Notes: generated from the letters alone by a model not told the origin. Shown: positions 47,088 through 60,726, counted from the first letter of the stretch. The stretch: 64,000 nt of DNA from Tipula vernalis (GCA_958295665.1 OY282560.1:141228091-141292090); one strand, 5' to 3'. Translations and numbers: made by a program.

Positions 47088-48960
47088 AAAGATAATTATG
47101 AATGAAAATAAAGCCTGAATTCCATTGCGAATAAAAATTTGTCAGTCAAAATAAAGGGAGATAAAAATATAAAATCGGTGGTTGTGTGAAAGAAACACAA
47201 AACGAAGTCAGTCAAATGTGTGTTTGTATTAGTGGATCGCCATAATTATGGTCAAAAATTATCAAAATCGAAGTCATTTTATGGTTATCCAACTAATATA
47301 AGCACACAAATTTTGTGTACGAACGCAAATTTTTTTCCGCATCCTAAGATAATTAAAAAGTTTGTTATTTTTATGGTAATTGTCATAATTTTTTTTGGTG
47401 GTTGCTTCTAAAATAGCTGTGATAATAAAAAAATATAAAGTTTGTATACAGGTAAATTGTGTTAAATTGGGATCAATTGTGATAATATCGCTAAATACTA
47501 TTATTGGCAATTTAATAAAGTGATCGTTTTTTTTTTTAAATAATTTATTGGTGGTGAAAAAGCCAAATTAAAACTCCAAGTGATAACCAAAAATTTATTT
47601 TTTTTATTTTTTATTTTTTGCTGTCGCTGTCAAAATTTATCAAGATATTTGTGCTATAAAAAAAAATAAAAAAAACATGCTTTATCTTTGTCACTCCAAT
47701 GGATTTTTTTTTTGTCTTCTTTCGACTTGAAGTCAGTTCAGTCAATTATTCACAGTGGAATTCAGGCTTAAATCAAAACATTTTCTTGTAGTTGTGTCTG
47801 TGTATTTACTGAGACATTCGAGCTAATATATAAACATTTGTGTTGGTTTTGGTTAAGTACCAGTAACTTACATTCGGGCGAGTTTAATGAATACATTTCT
47901 TTTTGTTTGTTGATAGTTTTCGACTTTAGTATTTTATGACAGCATCAAACGGAATTTTGAAGAGAATCGTGCTGTTGTTTATGTAATAGAACGACTTACC
48001 TAAGTTATTTTTGTTTTCAAAGAATTGGATTTTCAATTAGCACAAATTTAATTTTTAAAATGTTTTCTATAAAATTCACTCATAAAACTGGTAGGCAAGT
48101 TTTTGATGTTCGACCACTCTCGATATTATCTGGTTTCTTCATTAATTTAGCATTTAGTGCAATTATTATTCGAAACTTTCTAAAACGCTTCAAATAATAA
48201 ACGCTTATTTTGTAACGATTAAACTTTTGTTCATACAGACTAGTACGATCGAATTGTACTAGATCAAACCCACCATTCTTTTTTGGCACTAAAACCCATC
48301 TCGGCCCCTTTTAATTTCCATTTCCACTAAATGACCCCCCTGAATGTGTTTATTCGCCACATACTAGTTTATTAATTATTATGTTGGTTTCTTACAAATT
48401 AAAATGAATACAATGCAGAGACAGATGATTATTTGCTGAACTGTTACATGCAAATTTTAATATCCTGGACCATGAAATAAACAAAACAAATATTATTTTT
48501 AAACGAAGGGAGAAATTATCGAGAAATTTTGCCAGTTTCAGTTTCGATCTGAGTGAGAATAACAAAAAATTTAATTTTTTTTTACCAGTCAATCTCATCA
48601 GGCTATAGCGACTGAAAATGCTAAATACACTTTAGATTACTTTCTATTATATAGGAAACAAACGTTTTCCCTTCGTAAAAAATAATTATTTGGTCAAGTA
48701 CCGACAAAACCTAACATTATTTTTAAAGTTTTAGAGTAGGTTCCGGAATTTGTGTAAAACGAACAACAATATTTGTTTTTTATCATTGTAATCTGTTATA
48801 GGACTCGAATACTTTCCAGAGGAATTGAACTATAGGTTACGTTAAGTAAGGATGGGTGTCCTACAGAATTGAACTATAACTCTAAGTAGAAATTAATTCA
48901 TATAAGTACAGTATAAATTATTTTTATTTATATTGAGCCAATTCTTAATATTTAAACAAA
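45290..48960. other. AT-rich stretch without recognisable genes
   Basis: No coding signal was recognised. It contains a 37-base A-run (47049-47085) and several T-runs (47527-47538, 47595-47620, 47705-47714). Confidence 0.5.
47049..47085. repeat. Poly(A) tract
   Basis: 37 consecutive A residues. No retroposed sequence was recognised directly upstream, so its origin as a retroposon tail is unproven. Confidence 0.9.
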
Positions 48961-48969
48961 TTATTTTAT

Positions 48970-49170
48970 TGGTATTAGCCGGGAAATTTTTTCGAAAAAA
49001 TGTCTAGGCTGTACGTTTCCATAAAAAATCGGTTTAGTAGACATCTCGCATAGCTCAATTTTCGTCTTGCAACTAAAGTCTTTCGAAATGTATTTGAGAA
49101 CGTGAACAATCCGCTGTGCGTTTACGATCGGATTAGCATCCGGTTTCTATGACAGCCTATCCAAAGTTTG
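48970..49170 (-). other. Unassigned coding-like patch
   Basis: The minus strand is open for about 60 codons, including ANPIVNAQRIVHVLKYISKD and MSTKPIFYGNVQPRHFFEKI. It is protein-like, but I cannot name the family. Confidence 0.2.
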
Positions 49171-49871
49171 AATGCTTTTTTACTTTTTCCAGGTGGTCAA
49201 AGCGTATATCTATATTTCCAAGTCCAAATAATTACTCACTGCACTTCAGCAAACTATTTTGTTAAAATTTCACCGTGAATGGATCATCAAGGTTTCTTAT
49301 AAACGAGATTAGTCCTGCTCATAGGAAGACCAGCCCGTTCTCCTATTTTTAATATTGAATTTTCCAAGCCTTTGTCTAATGGTGTTGATTGAATGCAAAA
49401 AAATTAAATTTGACAGAATTGAAAATTGACAGAAATTTGTTAATAACTATTACAATTTATAATAATTTGCAAAATCAGTACGTATTTCTCTTCAAAATCT
49501 AATATAGAAGCTACAGATAAGAATTGAAGTCAGTCGGGTGAAATTTCTTTGTTCGTAAGTTCTGATACTACAGGACTTAATTGAATTAAAGCGTTTAAAC
49601 ATATTTAAACCATTTATTTTCCGGTATAATACAATTTCTATCATATTTTTTGAAGAATTAAAGCATTATTAGGCAAATAAAACAAAATAAAAAAATTCAA
49701 AAAGTTACAATAGTTATATACGGAACTTATTTTAACCTTCTCTCTGTGAATTGGGGTCAAATGGATTCCAGTCGATTTGAAAGACGAAAAGCTCAAACTT
49801 TCACAATATAAATCGTTCAACCGAAATAGATAGACGGGAATAAATATATATTGGAATTATTTGTAAATGTA

Positions 49872-49903
49872 GTGGGGGGAGGGAGGTGGGGTCGGCATGG
49901 GTT
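49872..49903 (+). other. G-rich, potential G-quadruplex segment
   Basis: GTGGGGGGAGGGAGGTGGGG followed by TCGGCATGGG. It has four or more close G-runs in otherwise AT-rich surroundings. Confidence 0.45.
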
Positions 49904-50459
49904 CAGAATGAGTCTAAATAGGGTCCAGGTATTTTGCATCCTAAACCAATTAGCATTTTGCTTTTTTACTAATTAACTTAGGTTTTTGTGCAATGTTATG
50001 TCGACAAGTAGGATTATTGTACAAGTAGGATTATATTATTGCCACCGGTATGAAGTTTTTAACGCATTTCCTTTAACAGTGTAATTCAAGAAAAATTTAT
50101 AATATGAGTAACAAGGTCCAGCCCTATGCTAAATAATATGAATCCGAGAGATTCGCTCACATAGACCATAGACTAGACAACATATAGAATATAAAGAAGA
50201 CACATTAGGCTTTCAAAATCTGTACATGGTTATTCCATAATTTAGAGTAAGGGTGGAACAATACGCACAGATTTGGAAAGCGATGCTGTCCAATCTGAAT
50301 TACACCGTTAAACAAATATATACACTCGCACAAAATGTGTTAAAAATTGTGTTATATAAAATGTCTTATAAAATTGCGTTAAAAACTATTGCATGCGAAT
50401 TGTGATTTATGACGGTTTGCCCCAGTAATTGTTAATATTAGTTTATACTATACGTAGTT

Positions 50460-51720
50460 TGTTTGTTGTGGCACGAAAAAGACAAAGCAGTCCAGAACTT
50501 CGAGATTTGTATGACAATTTCTCAAAACCAGAAGTTTTAGGCGACAAAAATGAAATGGCAAATGATGATTTCCACATTGCAGCAACAAATCAACGACAAC
50601 TCAAATAGTTTAGTAGATGATGAATATGTTAAATCATCTTCAATAGTAGACGAAAAAGGTTTATAAATTGGAAATCTTCTAGCGCAAAACCAAACCAGTC
50701 AACTAATCGCGTTTCAAAAATTTTTACGAGAGATGCTAATAAATGTTATAATTGCTGAAGCTAATCAAAAGGCTCGAGAATTCTTTATTTTGCACGGATA
50801 ATCATCCATTCGATACTAACGAAATAAGAGCAGATTGGTTAAAATTAGACAAGCTAAAATTTCTTGATGTCAGAAATATCTTTTTGGCAAACCTCAATCA
50901 ACTAAACAAACCATCAGCTTGTCCTAAACCGTGTCACATGTTAATTTAGCAATATATTTTGTGCCAATTTCTTGCTCATTATTTAATTAAGCGCCGCACA
51001 ACTACCAATTTTCAACCTTTTTATCAGTTGCCCGTCGCCGAAGCAATTGCTGCAGAAAAAAAAAGAAAAATTGATTGGAAGAACTTGTAAGAATCTGGAT
51101 TTGCCAAAAGAATTTACTAATAAAACATGTCTGCCGAACTCTTCAAAGCATCGCTTTGATAATCATTTAACTTTAGTCACCCAAGCCAAACAAGAAAGCC
51201 TTGCTGTTGCCCTCTTTTCAAAATGATGAAAGCGTTGACAATGAATCTTATTAAGCCAATATCATTCTGGACTATAATTGGACAAAAGGCGGAGTTGATA
51301 CACTATACAAGCTGATGAGGACCTATATAAGTAAAAGCAATACTAAAATGTCGCCAATGATTTTATGTGTAAAATTGTTTACCTTAAGTAGCAGTATTCA
51401 ATTAGTACAAGAGTACAAATCCTCAATTATACAAAAAACGAAAAACTTGCGGTTGCCAAAAAATATTTTTAAATTTGCTTTATATGACGCAAAGTTGTCT
51501 ACGAAGTATTTGCAACTATCACTTTTAAAACGGTGCAGCTCCAATTGAGAATAGTGGAGGTGGTAGAGATTAGAAATCCATTACTTCCACATGGTGTTCA
51601 ACATTTGCTTTAAAGCTTCTTCACCTGACTTATGCTCCACAGGCCTTAATTAAACGAATTTCTAAATTTTGAAGAAACTGTTGAAAAAAACGTCACTTAT
51701 GACTAAAATGAGGTTCACAA
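50460..51720 (+). pseudogene. Unidentified decayed coding region
   Basis: A series of protein-like plus-strand pieces is broken by stops and shifts: RQSSPELRDLYDNFSKPEVL (about 50480-50540), LDNHPFDTNEIRADWLKLDK-like residues (about 50800-50850), AEAIAAEKKRKIDWKNL (about 51040-51090) and an open run at 51315-51548 with KNLRLPKNIFKFALYDAKLS. The composition suggests an old transposon ORF (gag or transposase), but I cannot assign a family. Confidence 0.3.
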
Positions 51721-51729
51721 ACATGAAGA

Positions 51730-54700
51730 AAGAGATGATTTGCTTATGACGCTAAAACATGACGCTTCGTAAAGTTTCAGATCAGTCGCCAACTATATCT
51801 GTATCTTTTTGGCTGTATCTTAGTGCACCGCTGACCTTTCGAAAAAAAAGCGTTGTTTCATTTTACTGGGCCAATAATACGAGGCCAATAATATGATTAC
51901 AACCCGCTTAGCGGTCTTAGCGAAAAATTCAATAATGGTGAATATGTGCGAATACTGGCTGGCGAACATATCATCACGACATGAAAGTGTAAACGAATTA
52001 ATATTTCTAGTTCCTTACCACTCGTTCGTCGATCAGATCGAGTTTTGCCCAGCTTGAAAAAAGTGAGGGCCAAAAAACTATAGCCTCAGTGTGGTATTAT
52101 AACAACTGCCTAATTTCAATGTTTTAGTAGAACACATTTGATAGTTTAGCATAAGGAGTGAAACTGTGACAAAATAATGAAGAGTTATAAAAGTTAACAA
52201 TTTGGGTTATCACCCAATCCAAACCACAGAAATATAAGGAGCAAGAAACTACATATAACAAATTTGAGAAGTGATGCATGCCCGGTTCTTGATTTTTGAA
52301 ACGTTATAATTTATTAAGCCAACATCTGCTTCACATTCTAAATCTAACGACTGTAAAATACAATACTTTGAAAGTCAAGCGTTTGGGTTTTTCAAACCGA
52401 ATTCTCAAAATATTTTCTCAATGGTACCGCCGAGATTTCCTTTAAGAATTACAGTAAAAATGCCGAATCTAGATGACGTTGACAAATTACTACCCAAACA
52501 TTTCATACACTAAAATTCAAAATGCTTCTATTCACTACTCCAAATGGTCTTACTCCAAAACCGTTCTTAATCAATTTAATTCGTATTTAGTATTACATAT
52601 TATCAAAATAAATTTGTAAATCTGTACTATAAAAGGAGTCAGTTAAAAACAACTGTCTAAAATAATCAATTTTTTTTTTTGATTTCGTAACACACATTTT
52701 ATTGTTGAAATATCAATTGATGGTAAGCGAAAACATTTTATCGCAAAATATTCACCCTAATATTTAGACAATTGTTAAAGAACCAATTTCATTGCATTAT
52801 CAGAAGCGGCCTCTCCTTTATCCTCCGAACATCCTTGTACGAAACAATTCTGTTGTTTCACCTATGATACACAGTTCTTTATTCACTCTCACACTCTACA
52901 ACCCTTTAAAAAACACAACCATTGCATCATTCCTAATACCAACATCTCTAGGAGTTATACCGACTGATCCAATTTCCTTGAAATGGCTAAGACATAAGCT
53001 AATCATGCTACTTATTTCGTGTAGCGGAAGCGTTTGCAATACAAAAACCGTGAACGAACACCATATTTGAATATTCAGATTTAGAGTAAATACGCGGTGG
53101 CATGATGATATTGTACCGATTATTGATCACGGCTCTTGACTATTATGCGCGTATGTAATAAAATGTCGGTCGACATTGCACTAATGTCACAGAAATCTAA
53201 CATCCTTCGGAATTGAATTTGAGATAAATGCAAGGTTGTGCATCGATTATTGTAAAATTTAAGAGCTTTTGAACAATCTTTGATTAAACTTACAAATATT
53301 TACTTCAGCAGACCGACCTACAGCTAAATGATTTTTCAAGTGCCATTTTCCTATTTAATTTATCAAATTCGAAAAGTTTGCAATCGCTGATATTAATATT
53401 AACACATAATAATTTTTTCTAAATGCCAATGTTGAATTAATGGGGCGAATACATTTATAATAGGAGAAAATCTGTTCTAATGTCAACATGACTAATTAGC
53501 GAATAACAAGGCAATAAATACTCAACGAATTTAAGAAACCAATCCAAACACTCTTAATCGTAAATTTCCCTTTTTATAATGAAACTGAAATGGTACGACT
53601 TCCAAATAAAAACTGATCGATGGTCTTATTATATCGAAGATTTCTTTTTTACAACCATTTTAATCGAATTTTTATTTGGTCAAGTTTAAATATTTATTAT
53701 AAAGACCGCCACGGACGTCCGTATTTACACCGCCGTGCAAGAGAAAATGCTACTTTGTCCCAACTTTTAAAAGTTTATCTGTGTTCGATTTAAAAACGCA
53801 ATAAATAAGTAAAGTGCCATGCAAATATGTATATAAATTTTCTTATATGTGAGAATCAAGACGAATCGTTTTTTTTTTTTATGTTTATCGAAAGTTGTCT
53901 TATACATTTTTATGTGTTACTTTTATTTTTCATAGCTGTATAACTGTAGCTCATACAAATTAAGAAAAGTTGTGTGTGTGGTACTTACAATAAACGGAAC
54001 GAAAACGAAACTTTTTTTTTTTTTTCATTTTGTTAGTCGATTATAAATTAATTATTAACATTATGCGCGTGCAGTGTGCACTAACGATAATGCCAATACA
54101 TTAACGAAAGAAATATTCACATAAATTATTAGATGTAATACACATATGTACAGCTCAATTATATTTCAATTATAATTCATTAGCCATCGTCTCCATTTTA
54201 TTTAATTTTGTGTATTTACATTATAATTTGTTGTTTTATTTACAACCACAAGAAAATGTTTACGTATAAATAACCTCTTAAAGAAATTTAAAAGTCATTT
54301 TTATATAAAAAATAAAAAAAAATCTGAATTTGGGTCAGTATGACTATACGCGCAAATGACAAGGTCAATATTATAAATTATAAGCACAACATTTGTCAAT
54401 ATTTGTAGTTTATTAGTATTGAAAAATTAAGGATTTGGAATGTATCAAGGATATATGTGCCTCAATCATTCAAATCGTGCAAATCAAAGCCGTACAAAAG
54501 TTATGTAGATTAAAAGCCACATGCGGTTATTCTAAATTTGATGGGATCTCATTTTATTTTAAATCATTAACCACAATAATCGAAAAGATCTAAAAATGTT
54601 TATGTTTTATAATTAATTTATTATTTTATATTACACAATCATGAAATTAACGCTTCTAATAATGAAACGCTTTCTCTTTTGCAATTTAAAATATGTACCT

Positions 54701-55860
54701 GTACATCTGTGTATTTACAATATTAGATTTGACTTATAATTGCATAATCATATGACTAAATAAAAAAACTGAACATCAATAATGATATCATTATCGATAT
54801 TTACTCATTTTTATGGTACAGTGGGTATTTTATATCCATCCGTATAAAGAGGGGAAAGCCTATATGTACAAATTATAGATATACGTAACTTAAATTATCC
54901 TACACGATGCAGATGCTGACCAAATTTAAGGTTTCATGTTAGATCATATTAATGGGATGAAATCATCGTACATCGATTATCTAAGCCATACCTGTGTAGA
55001 TAATTAATATTTGCATGTTATTATTTCCGATCAATGCATATATTTTGATACCGGTTTAAAGTTTAGAGTATATTTGTTAATTATTATATAAATTACAACC
55101 TTCATTGGATAAATAAACACGCAGATGCGACATATGACAAAGCATTGTATTGTTTTTTCGATATTAAAAATTTGGCCTCCGCAATACAATTTGAAATGAC
55201 GCCAGAATTTTATGCGTCAGATTATCTAGTTGTAACCAGACTATTTTTCAAATGCAATTACTGTCATTATTATGAAAATGCAAAGTGATTACAGGTCAAA
55301 AATAATATATTTTACTATACTCGTATGTACAGTTTTTGTTGTCAATTTATCATAAAAACTGTTTAAAATTTATTTTGTTGATTATGCAAATAAATAAAGT
55401 AAAAAAATTATCTTATGAAAATTTTATAAATTTTACATAACACCGTGTGTTCTGTGACATAACTAGTAAAAAAAATTCTATAAAATTACAATTACGCCAC
55501 ATAGGTATTAAGTGTCGTATTAGAGAATTTTTTTAATCACATTTAAAAACATTTTTTTTGTGACTCTATTTAAATATCACGATTTTAATTTTTTTTTTTT
55601 TTTGTTTAATTCTACAAAACGTGGTGATTTTAATTTTTATACGCTTAAAATCTAATATTATGAAAGTTTTGTTCGTGATAATTAAATATTTTTTTGTATT
55701 CGTACATACAAATTACGGTTGACTTTTTGCAGAAAAGAATTTTATTTAAATATGTAACGTGTCTGTTCTCGACTAAAAAAGTAATATTTGTCAGATAAAA
55801 AATTTCGAGGTACGTTACAAAACGTTCTATCGATATAAACTACATATCTCTAAAGCTTTG
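51730..55860. other. AT-rich stretch without recognisable genes
   Basis: No coding signal was recognised. T-runs lie near 52670, 53870 and 54013. Confidence 0.5.
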
Positions 55861-56132
55861 TTGTGCCGTATGTAATACGTCAATTTAATCAACTAAAAAT
55901 TCAAAAGATTATAAATGTTATCCTACGCCGCATAGTGGAAAGTCTCATCAGTGTAAGTCTATATCCTCTTTACCACCAAAATAGGAATGGAATTTTAGAT
56001 ATTTTACCAAATTATTCCACGGTTTATTACGAAATATTTATAAACAGGACCAAATCTTGTGAGGGTTCATGCAATTTGGCCTGAAACAGAAAAAAAAGTT
56101 GTTTTACACTCTACAACGTTTGCGGTACTCTA

Positions 56133-57914
56133 CACTGAAAAAAATCCTGTATCAATGTAGACAAAAAATGCATTAATAGTAAGAAAAATTCGTTAAAACT
56201 GAGCCGATACGGCCCTTCGTTAATAGAACGAAAAATCATACGTTAATACAGTGAAACAGATAAAAACTTGTATTTTAATCTTGACTACTTACGTTGTAGT
56301 ATTTATGATTCGATTCATATAAGATACGAAAAACGTTATAATTTCAATGCAGGTAATAGCATTTGTGGATGAATATGTTCTTATATAAATTCATACATTT
56401 AAGTTAGAAATTCATTATTCATATGTCGGAAAAACGGAGTGCGCAGTGGTTATGAATAATTCACAAATATGATGATAATTTCATAAATATATTGAAAATA
56501 ATTCATAAAATGCATGAACGGGTTCATAATTGATAATTAAAATTACATAATATTTATATTTAGTGATTCATAGTAAGAATGAACATTTTTGTGTTGTTTA
56601 ATGACCAAATTCGTAAAATCTGTACAGCACAGTTGTAAAGAAATAAAAAACTTAAAATTTCGTTTTATAATACCTTTATTTTTTTAATTTCTTCTATTTG
56701 TTCTTAAAATGCAGTCAATTTAATTTCATAAAAATAAACTTTAATTTTAAAATAAATATAAATAATAATTAAAAATTATAATAGGATTAATAAACGCCAT
56801 GTTGACAGGTTACATTCGAAATTGTTGGTTTCTCCCATTTTCCTTTTGAAATTCAATAGTAATTTGCTATTCTGTAAAATCAATAAATTAAATTACAATC
56901 ACATGTAGGTACTTTTATTTGCTTATGTTTGTTACCTGATCTGTACTCCAAAAGCGAGTTTATTTCATGATTTTCTCCAAGTGTTGCTGAAACATCTTGA
57001 TTTACAGGATCGGCAAAATTTGGAATAGTAAACATTTTCTTACAGGCGCACTATAATAAAGCAGAGGTATTACTAATACAATATTAAATCACATAAATTA
57101 TAAATTTACACATTATTTATACAATGAATTTTAGGGTTTTTCACACAAAGGTGTTTTCGTTTTATTTTTACGGAATAAGCATTAATCATCGATCACAAAA
57201 GCGATGATTTTATTTAAGTTCTTATTAAAACGAAAACACGAACATAAAATGCCATATTTACCTGATTTCCTGATACACACAAAAATTATTTTAATTCCTC
57301 ACGATTTTTCAAACTATGCAAATGGTCCTTTCAAGCCGCACGATAATAGTTAATAATAAAGCGTATGAAATTTATTCACTTTCGTTGTCCCAATCATGAT
57401 TCAACTTTATGTAATTTTCGTAGATGCTAGAATAGATTCATCCAATCATTAATAATACGAACAAATTCATATACATTATGCAATTATGAAATTTGATGTA
57501 TTCGGACAAATATAAATGTAATGGAATCGCTACGCATATGAATTTATTCGTAATATTCAAGTACTATAGAGCCACTTTTGTTAATATGATGAACAATAAG
57601 TATTTAAAATAACTTTTCATCATAGTGTTATTCATAAATTTTATGAACTGTTCATAAATATGTTTTTTTTTTAATAAAATCATGCAAGTTTCACTAATAC
57701 GCAAACAACATGTGAATGTATTATACATATAGTACAATAAATTAAATCATTTTTCAGTTTACGAACTGTGATTCGTACTATTAACGCACAATTTTTCATG
57801 AATTTTTCTAAATTTTGTATTTTTGATGTAAATATAGTGATTTTTACAATAATAGTACGAATTATGGTTAATGAATGCCATTCGTAAATAAAATGCACTA
57901 TATTTTTTTCAGTG
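56133..57914. mobile_element. 1.78-kb non-autonomous element with CACTG + A-run ends
   Basis: The left end CACTGAAAAAAAT is matched by the same 13 bases in reverse complement at the right end. TA lies outside on both sides (56131-56132, 57915-57916). The interior is rich in TTCATAAAT / ATTCGT-like motifs, especially towards the ends, and has no convincing ORF. The insertion splits the RT of a non-LTR relic: with one TA removed, the flanks read VTSRVPQT, matching the conserved VTSGVPQG, so the boundaries are exact. Its end structure (CAC.., A-run, TA target) recalls the larger element at 38023-44182. Confidence 0.75.
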
Positions 57915-59130
57915 TAGAAGTTACACGAAATAAATGAGAAACAGAATCATTAATCTTAACGTATTGCGACCGGCTAGAAAAATAAGATTGGGATCAACTC
58001 AAAATTTAGTTTCTCTAGTTTATCGATAAGAATTGAATGATCAATTTTATCAAAAGGTTTTGAAAAGTCAATGTAAACTACATCTACTTGTTGCCGGCCC
58101 TTGATCCTGCTGTATAAATGCCCACAGAACGAGGCCAAATTGGTAATTGTAAAAATCTCAAATTACGGCAGAAAGAATAGCAGCTAAATTTTCAGCACAA
58201 TTTTTAATGAGGATGGGTGGAATGCCATAATGATTAGCCCTCTTATTTACATCGAGAAGAGACAAGCAGTCATATAAAGCTACGTTTCAGTGAATTTTAA
58301 TAAATTATAATCAATACGATCGTTCACGGACTCAAAATATTTGGCTAACAGGTTGCAGATATCAGAGGGTTGACTCGCCAATGAATTCTGATAAATTATC
58401 AGTGAAGGAAAGCCAATTGGTTTCCTATTACCGTTTAGATAATTCCAGAATTTTCTTGGATTGGATGTCAATCAACTTCAATCGGCCAAATGTATAGTTA
58501 TTATATAGGAACCAATTTAAAATTTTAAATTCCTTTCGAGCTGCATCGACTCTAAAATAAAACTTAGCACCATTTGTCATGCCGTTTTTCCAGGCGGAAT
58601 AGTTTCATATTGTAGCATGGTTCACGAAACCGAGGTTCATTTTACTTTCTTGAGATTTTTAGAGATTTATCTGTTCCTCAGGGACCTCAACCCTTGAGTC
58701 CGAAAAAGTGGACTTTGAAATGGTGATTGTCTGTCAGTCTGTTAACCCAGATGGTTTAACCAATCGAACTGAAACTTCAGATTTAAGCATTTTTGATAAA
58801 TTGGGAGGTCCCAGTAAATTTTACTCCAAACCGGATGACCGGAAGTGACCACTCTCTTGGTCCAGAAAGTTTATTTTGCAAATGTCTTAAAAAATAAAAT
58901 AAAAATACAATTTCTCAAAATTCTCTGTTCGTGAAAGAAAGTCGTGTGTTGGCCACACCTCCATTTCAAAATCAGCCTTGAGTAGTTCGTTGAACAATGA
59001 AACGCCGTCGTTTAAATTTTTGACATGCCTAAGGAACTTCAAATCAGAGTTGTCAAGAAATCCGTTGAAAGAAATGTAGTCAGCATGCCTAAAATCAAAA
59101 TGAAAAGAATTATCAAGGGAACAGATAATA

Positions 59131-60726
59131 CACTCAACGAAATATTTATAATGACACTTTTCAAGGTTCTATTTTGAATGTATTTGACGAATAACGGATT
59201 TTCTTTTCATTGTTTTAAACATGAATTGACGTGTTCTAAACAGACATATTTAGTTCATTGTCTCTCGTGATACGTGTTGTTAGTAAAATTAGAAAATCAA
59301 TTCTTTGCTTGGGAAATAATTATAGTGACAATTAATTAATATAATAATTTTTATTAAAAAATAAAGGATAATAAAAGTAAAACCATAAACATTGGTAATA
59401 ATTAAAGCTTATGTAGGTTTTATTGGTAATTTCGTTAAATATAAATTAAACTGATTTTGCTTTTTAGACAATATGCCACGCGGCAAAGAATTATCAGAAG
59501 AAGAAAAGGGGAAAATTAGCGCTTTTCGCCAGGTAGGTTTTTCCGCGCGGGAAATTGGCAGGAAAATAAAACGAAGTCGAACGGTCGTTCTTAATTTTAT
59601 GAAATTGAAGTCCAATTATGGATCTAAAAAAAGATCTGGTCGACGTTCAACTGTGTCCTCCCGGCAGAAAAGGGAGATATTTAGATGTGCAGTTGATTCT
59701 TCAATGAGCGCCGGTGAAATTCGTGACCATCTGAAATTGAACATAAGTCGTCGTCGGATACAACAAATTTTACACCAAGATAATCACTTGGCATACAAGA
59801 AAAGGAAGAAGTTTCCTAGTCTTTCGCCACGTCACAAACGAGCTCGTCTAGATTTTGCAGAAAAATATCAATTTTGGGAAAATGAGTGGCAATCCGTTGT
59901 ATTTAGCGACGAAAAAAAATTTAATTTAGATGGCCCCGATGGCTGTCAATATCATTGGCAGGATATTCGACGAAATTTAGAAACAAGAAAGTCCAGAAAT
60001 TTTGGAGGCGGCAGCCTTATGGTATGGGGTGCTTTCGGATATTACAGCAAGTCCCCAATCTGCTTTATTTCTTGTAAAATGAATGCTGAAAAGTACGTAG
60101 AGCTTTTAGATGATGCGCTGATTAATTATGCAGACGATATGGCTGGTACAAATTGGACTTTCCAACAAGACAATGCCGCTATTCATTCTGCCAAAAAGAC
60201 AAAAAACTTTCTTGAGTCTCGAAATATACCACAATTAGCATGGCCGGCATGTAGTCCCGATCTTAACCCCATGGAAAATGTATGGTCATATATTACGCAA
60301 CGAGTTTACAGTAATGGCCGTCAATTTCACTCACCCAAAGAGCTCAAAGAGGCAATCCAGGAAGCATGGTTGAACATTAATCAGGAATACTTACAGAACC
60401 TTATTAATTCGATGACTCGTCGCCTGCAGCAAATTATTATTAATAAAGGAGGAAATACAACATATTAAAACGCCTAATTTGTTGGGCAATGTATGTAGGT
60501 GCTCCATGTAGAAGAATTTTTGATTTTGGCATTATAAATATTTCCTATGGAGTAATTGTATTTTATTAAATATTTTGTGTAAGGCACCTTAAATTTATAA
60601 ATTGAATTGTTGCGTTTACTATAGCTTTTTTGTAAAATTTAATGAAATAAATACGGTTTTGTTATTACCTGATATTTTGTTGTTATTCAAGAAAAGAAAA
60701 TGGCATTATAATTATTTCGTTGAGTG
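59131..60726 (+). mobile_element. Complete Tc1-type transposon
   Basis: 1596 bp. The inverted ends start CACTCAACGAAATA, then (T/A)TTATAATG, and stay similar for about 27-33 bases. TA flanks both sides (59129-59130, 60727-60728). It carries one intact transposase gene (59473-60468) and sits inside a decayed non-LTR element. Intact ends plus an open transposase indicate a young, potentially active copy. Confidence 0.92.
59473..60468 (+). CDS. Tc1-family transposase (DD34E)
   Basis: 331 residues, normal length for Tc1. The N-terminal paired-type DNA-binding region has two helix-turn-helix parts: SEEEKGKISAFRQVGFSARE with IGRKIKRSRTVV (about residues 8-40), and SAGEIRDHLKLNISRRRIQQ (about 78-98). 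Basic stretches such as KKRSGRRSTVSSRQKR probably act as a nuclear signal. The catalytic core has VVFSDEKKF (D146), FQQDNAAIH (D233) and NPMENVW (E268). Exactly 34 residues lie between the second Asp and the Glu, giving DD34E. The SPDLNP block is intact. The product would cut and paste the element into TA sites. The AATAAA downstream (about 60644) could serve polyadenylation. There are no stops or frameshifts. Confidence 0.95.
   Translation: MPRGKELSEEEKGKISAFRQVGFSAREIGRKIKRSRTVVLNFMKLKSNYGSKKRSGRRSTVSSRQKREIFRCAVDSSMSAGEIRDHLKLNISRRRIQQILHQDNHLAYKKRKKFPSLSPRHKRARLDFAEKYQFWENEWQSVVFSDEKKFNLDGPDGCQYHWQDIRRNLETRKSRNFGGGSLMVWGAFGYYSKSPICFISCKMNAEKYVELLDDALINYADDMAGTNWTFQQDNAAIHSAKKTKNFLESRNIPQLAWPACSPDLNPMENVWSYITQRVYSNGRQFHSPKELKEAIQEAWLNINQEYLQNLINSMTRRLQQIIINKGGNTTY

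Noticed and set aside
55863..56084. Plus-strand ORF of 73 codons next to the CACTG element
   Set aside because: It overlaps the expected continuation of a minus-strand RT relic and has no recognisable motif on either strand.
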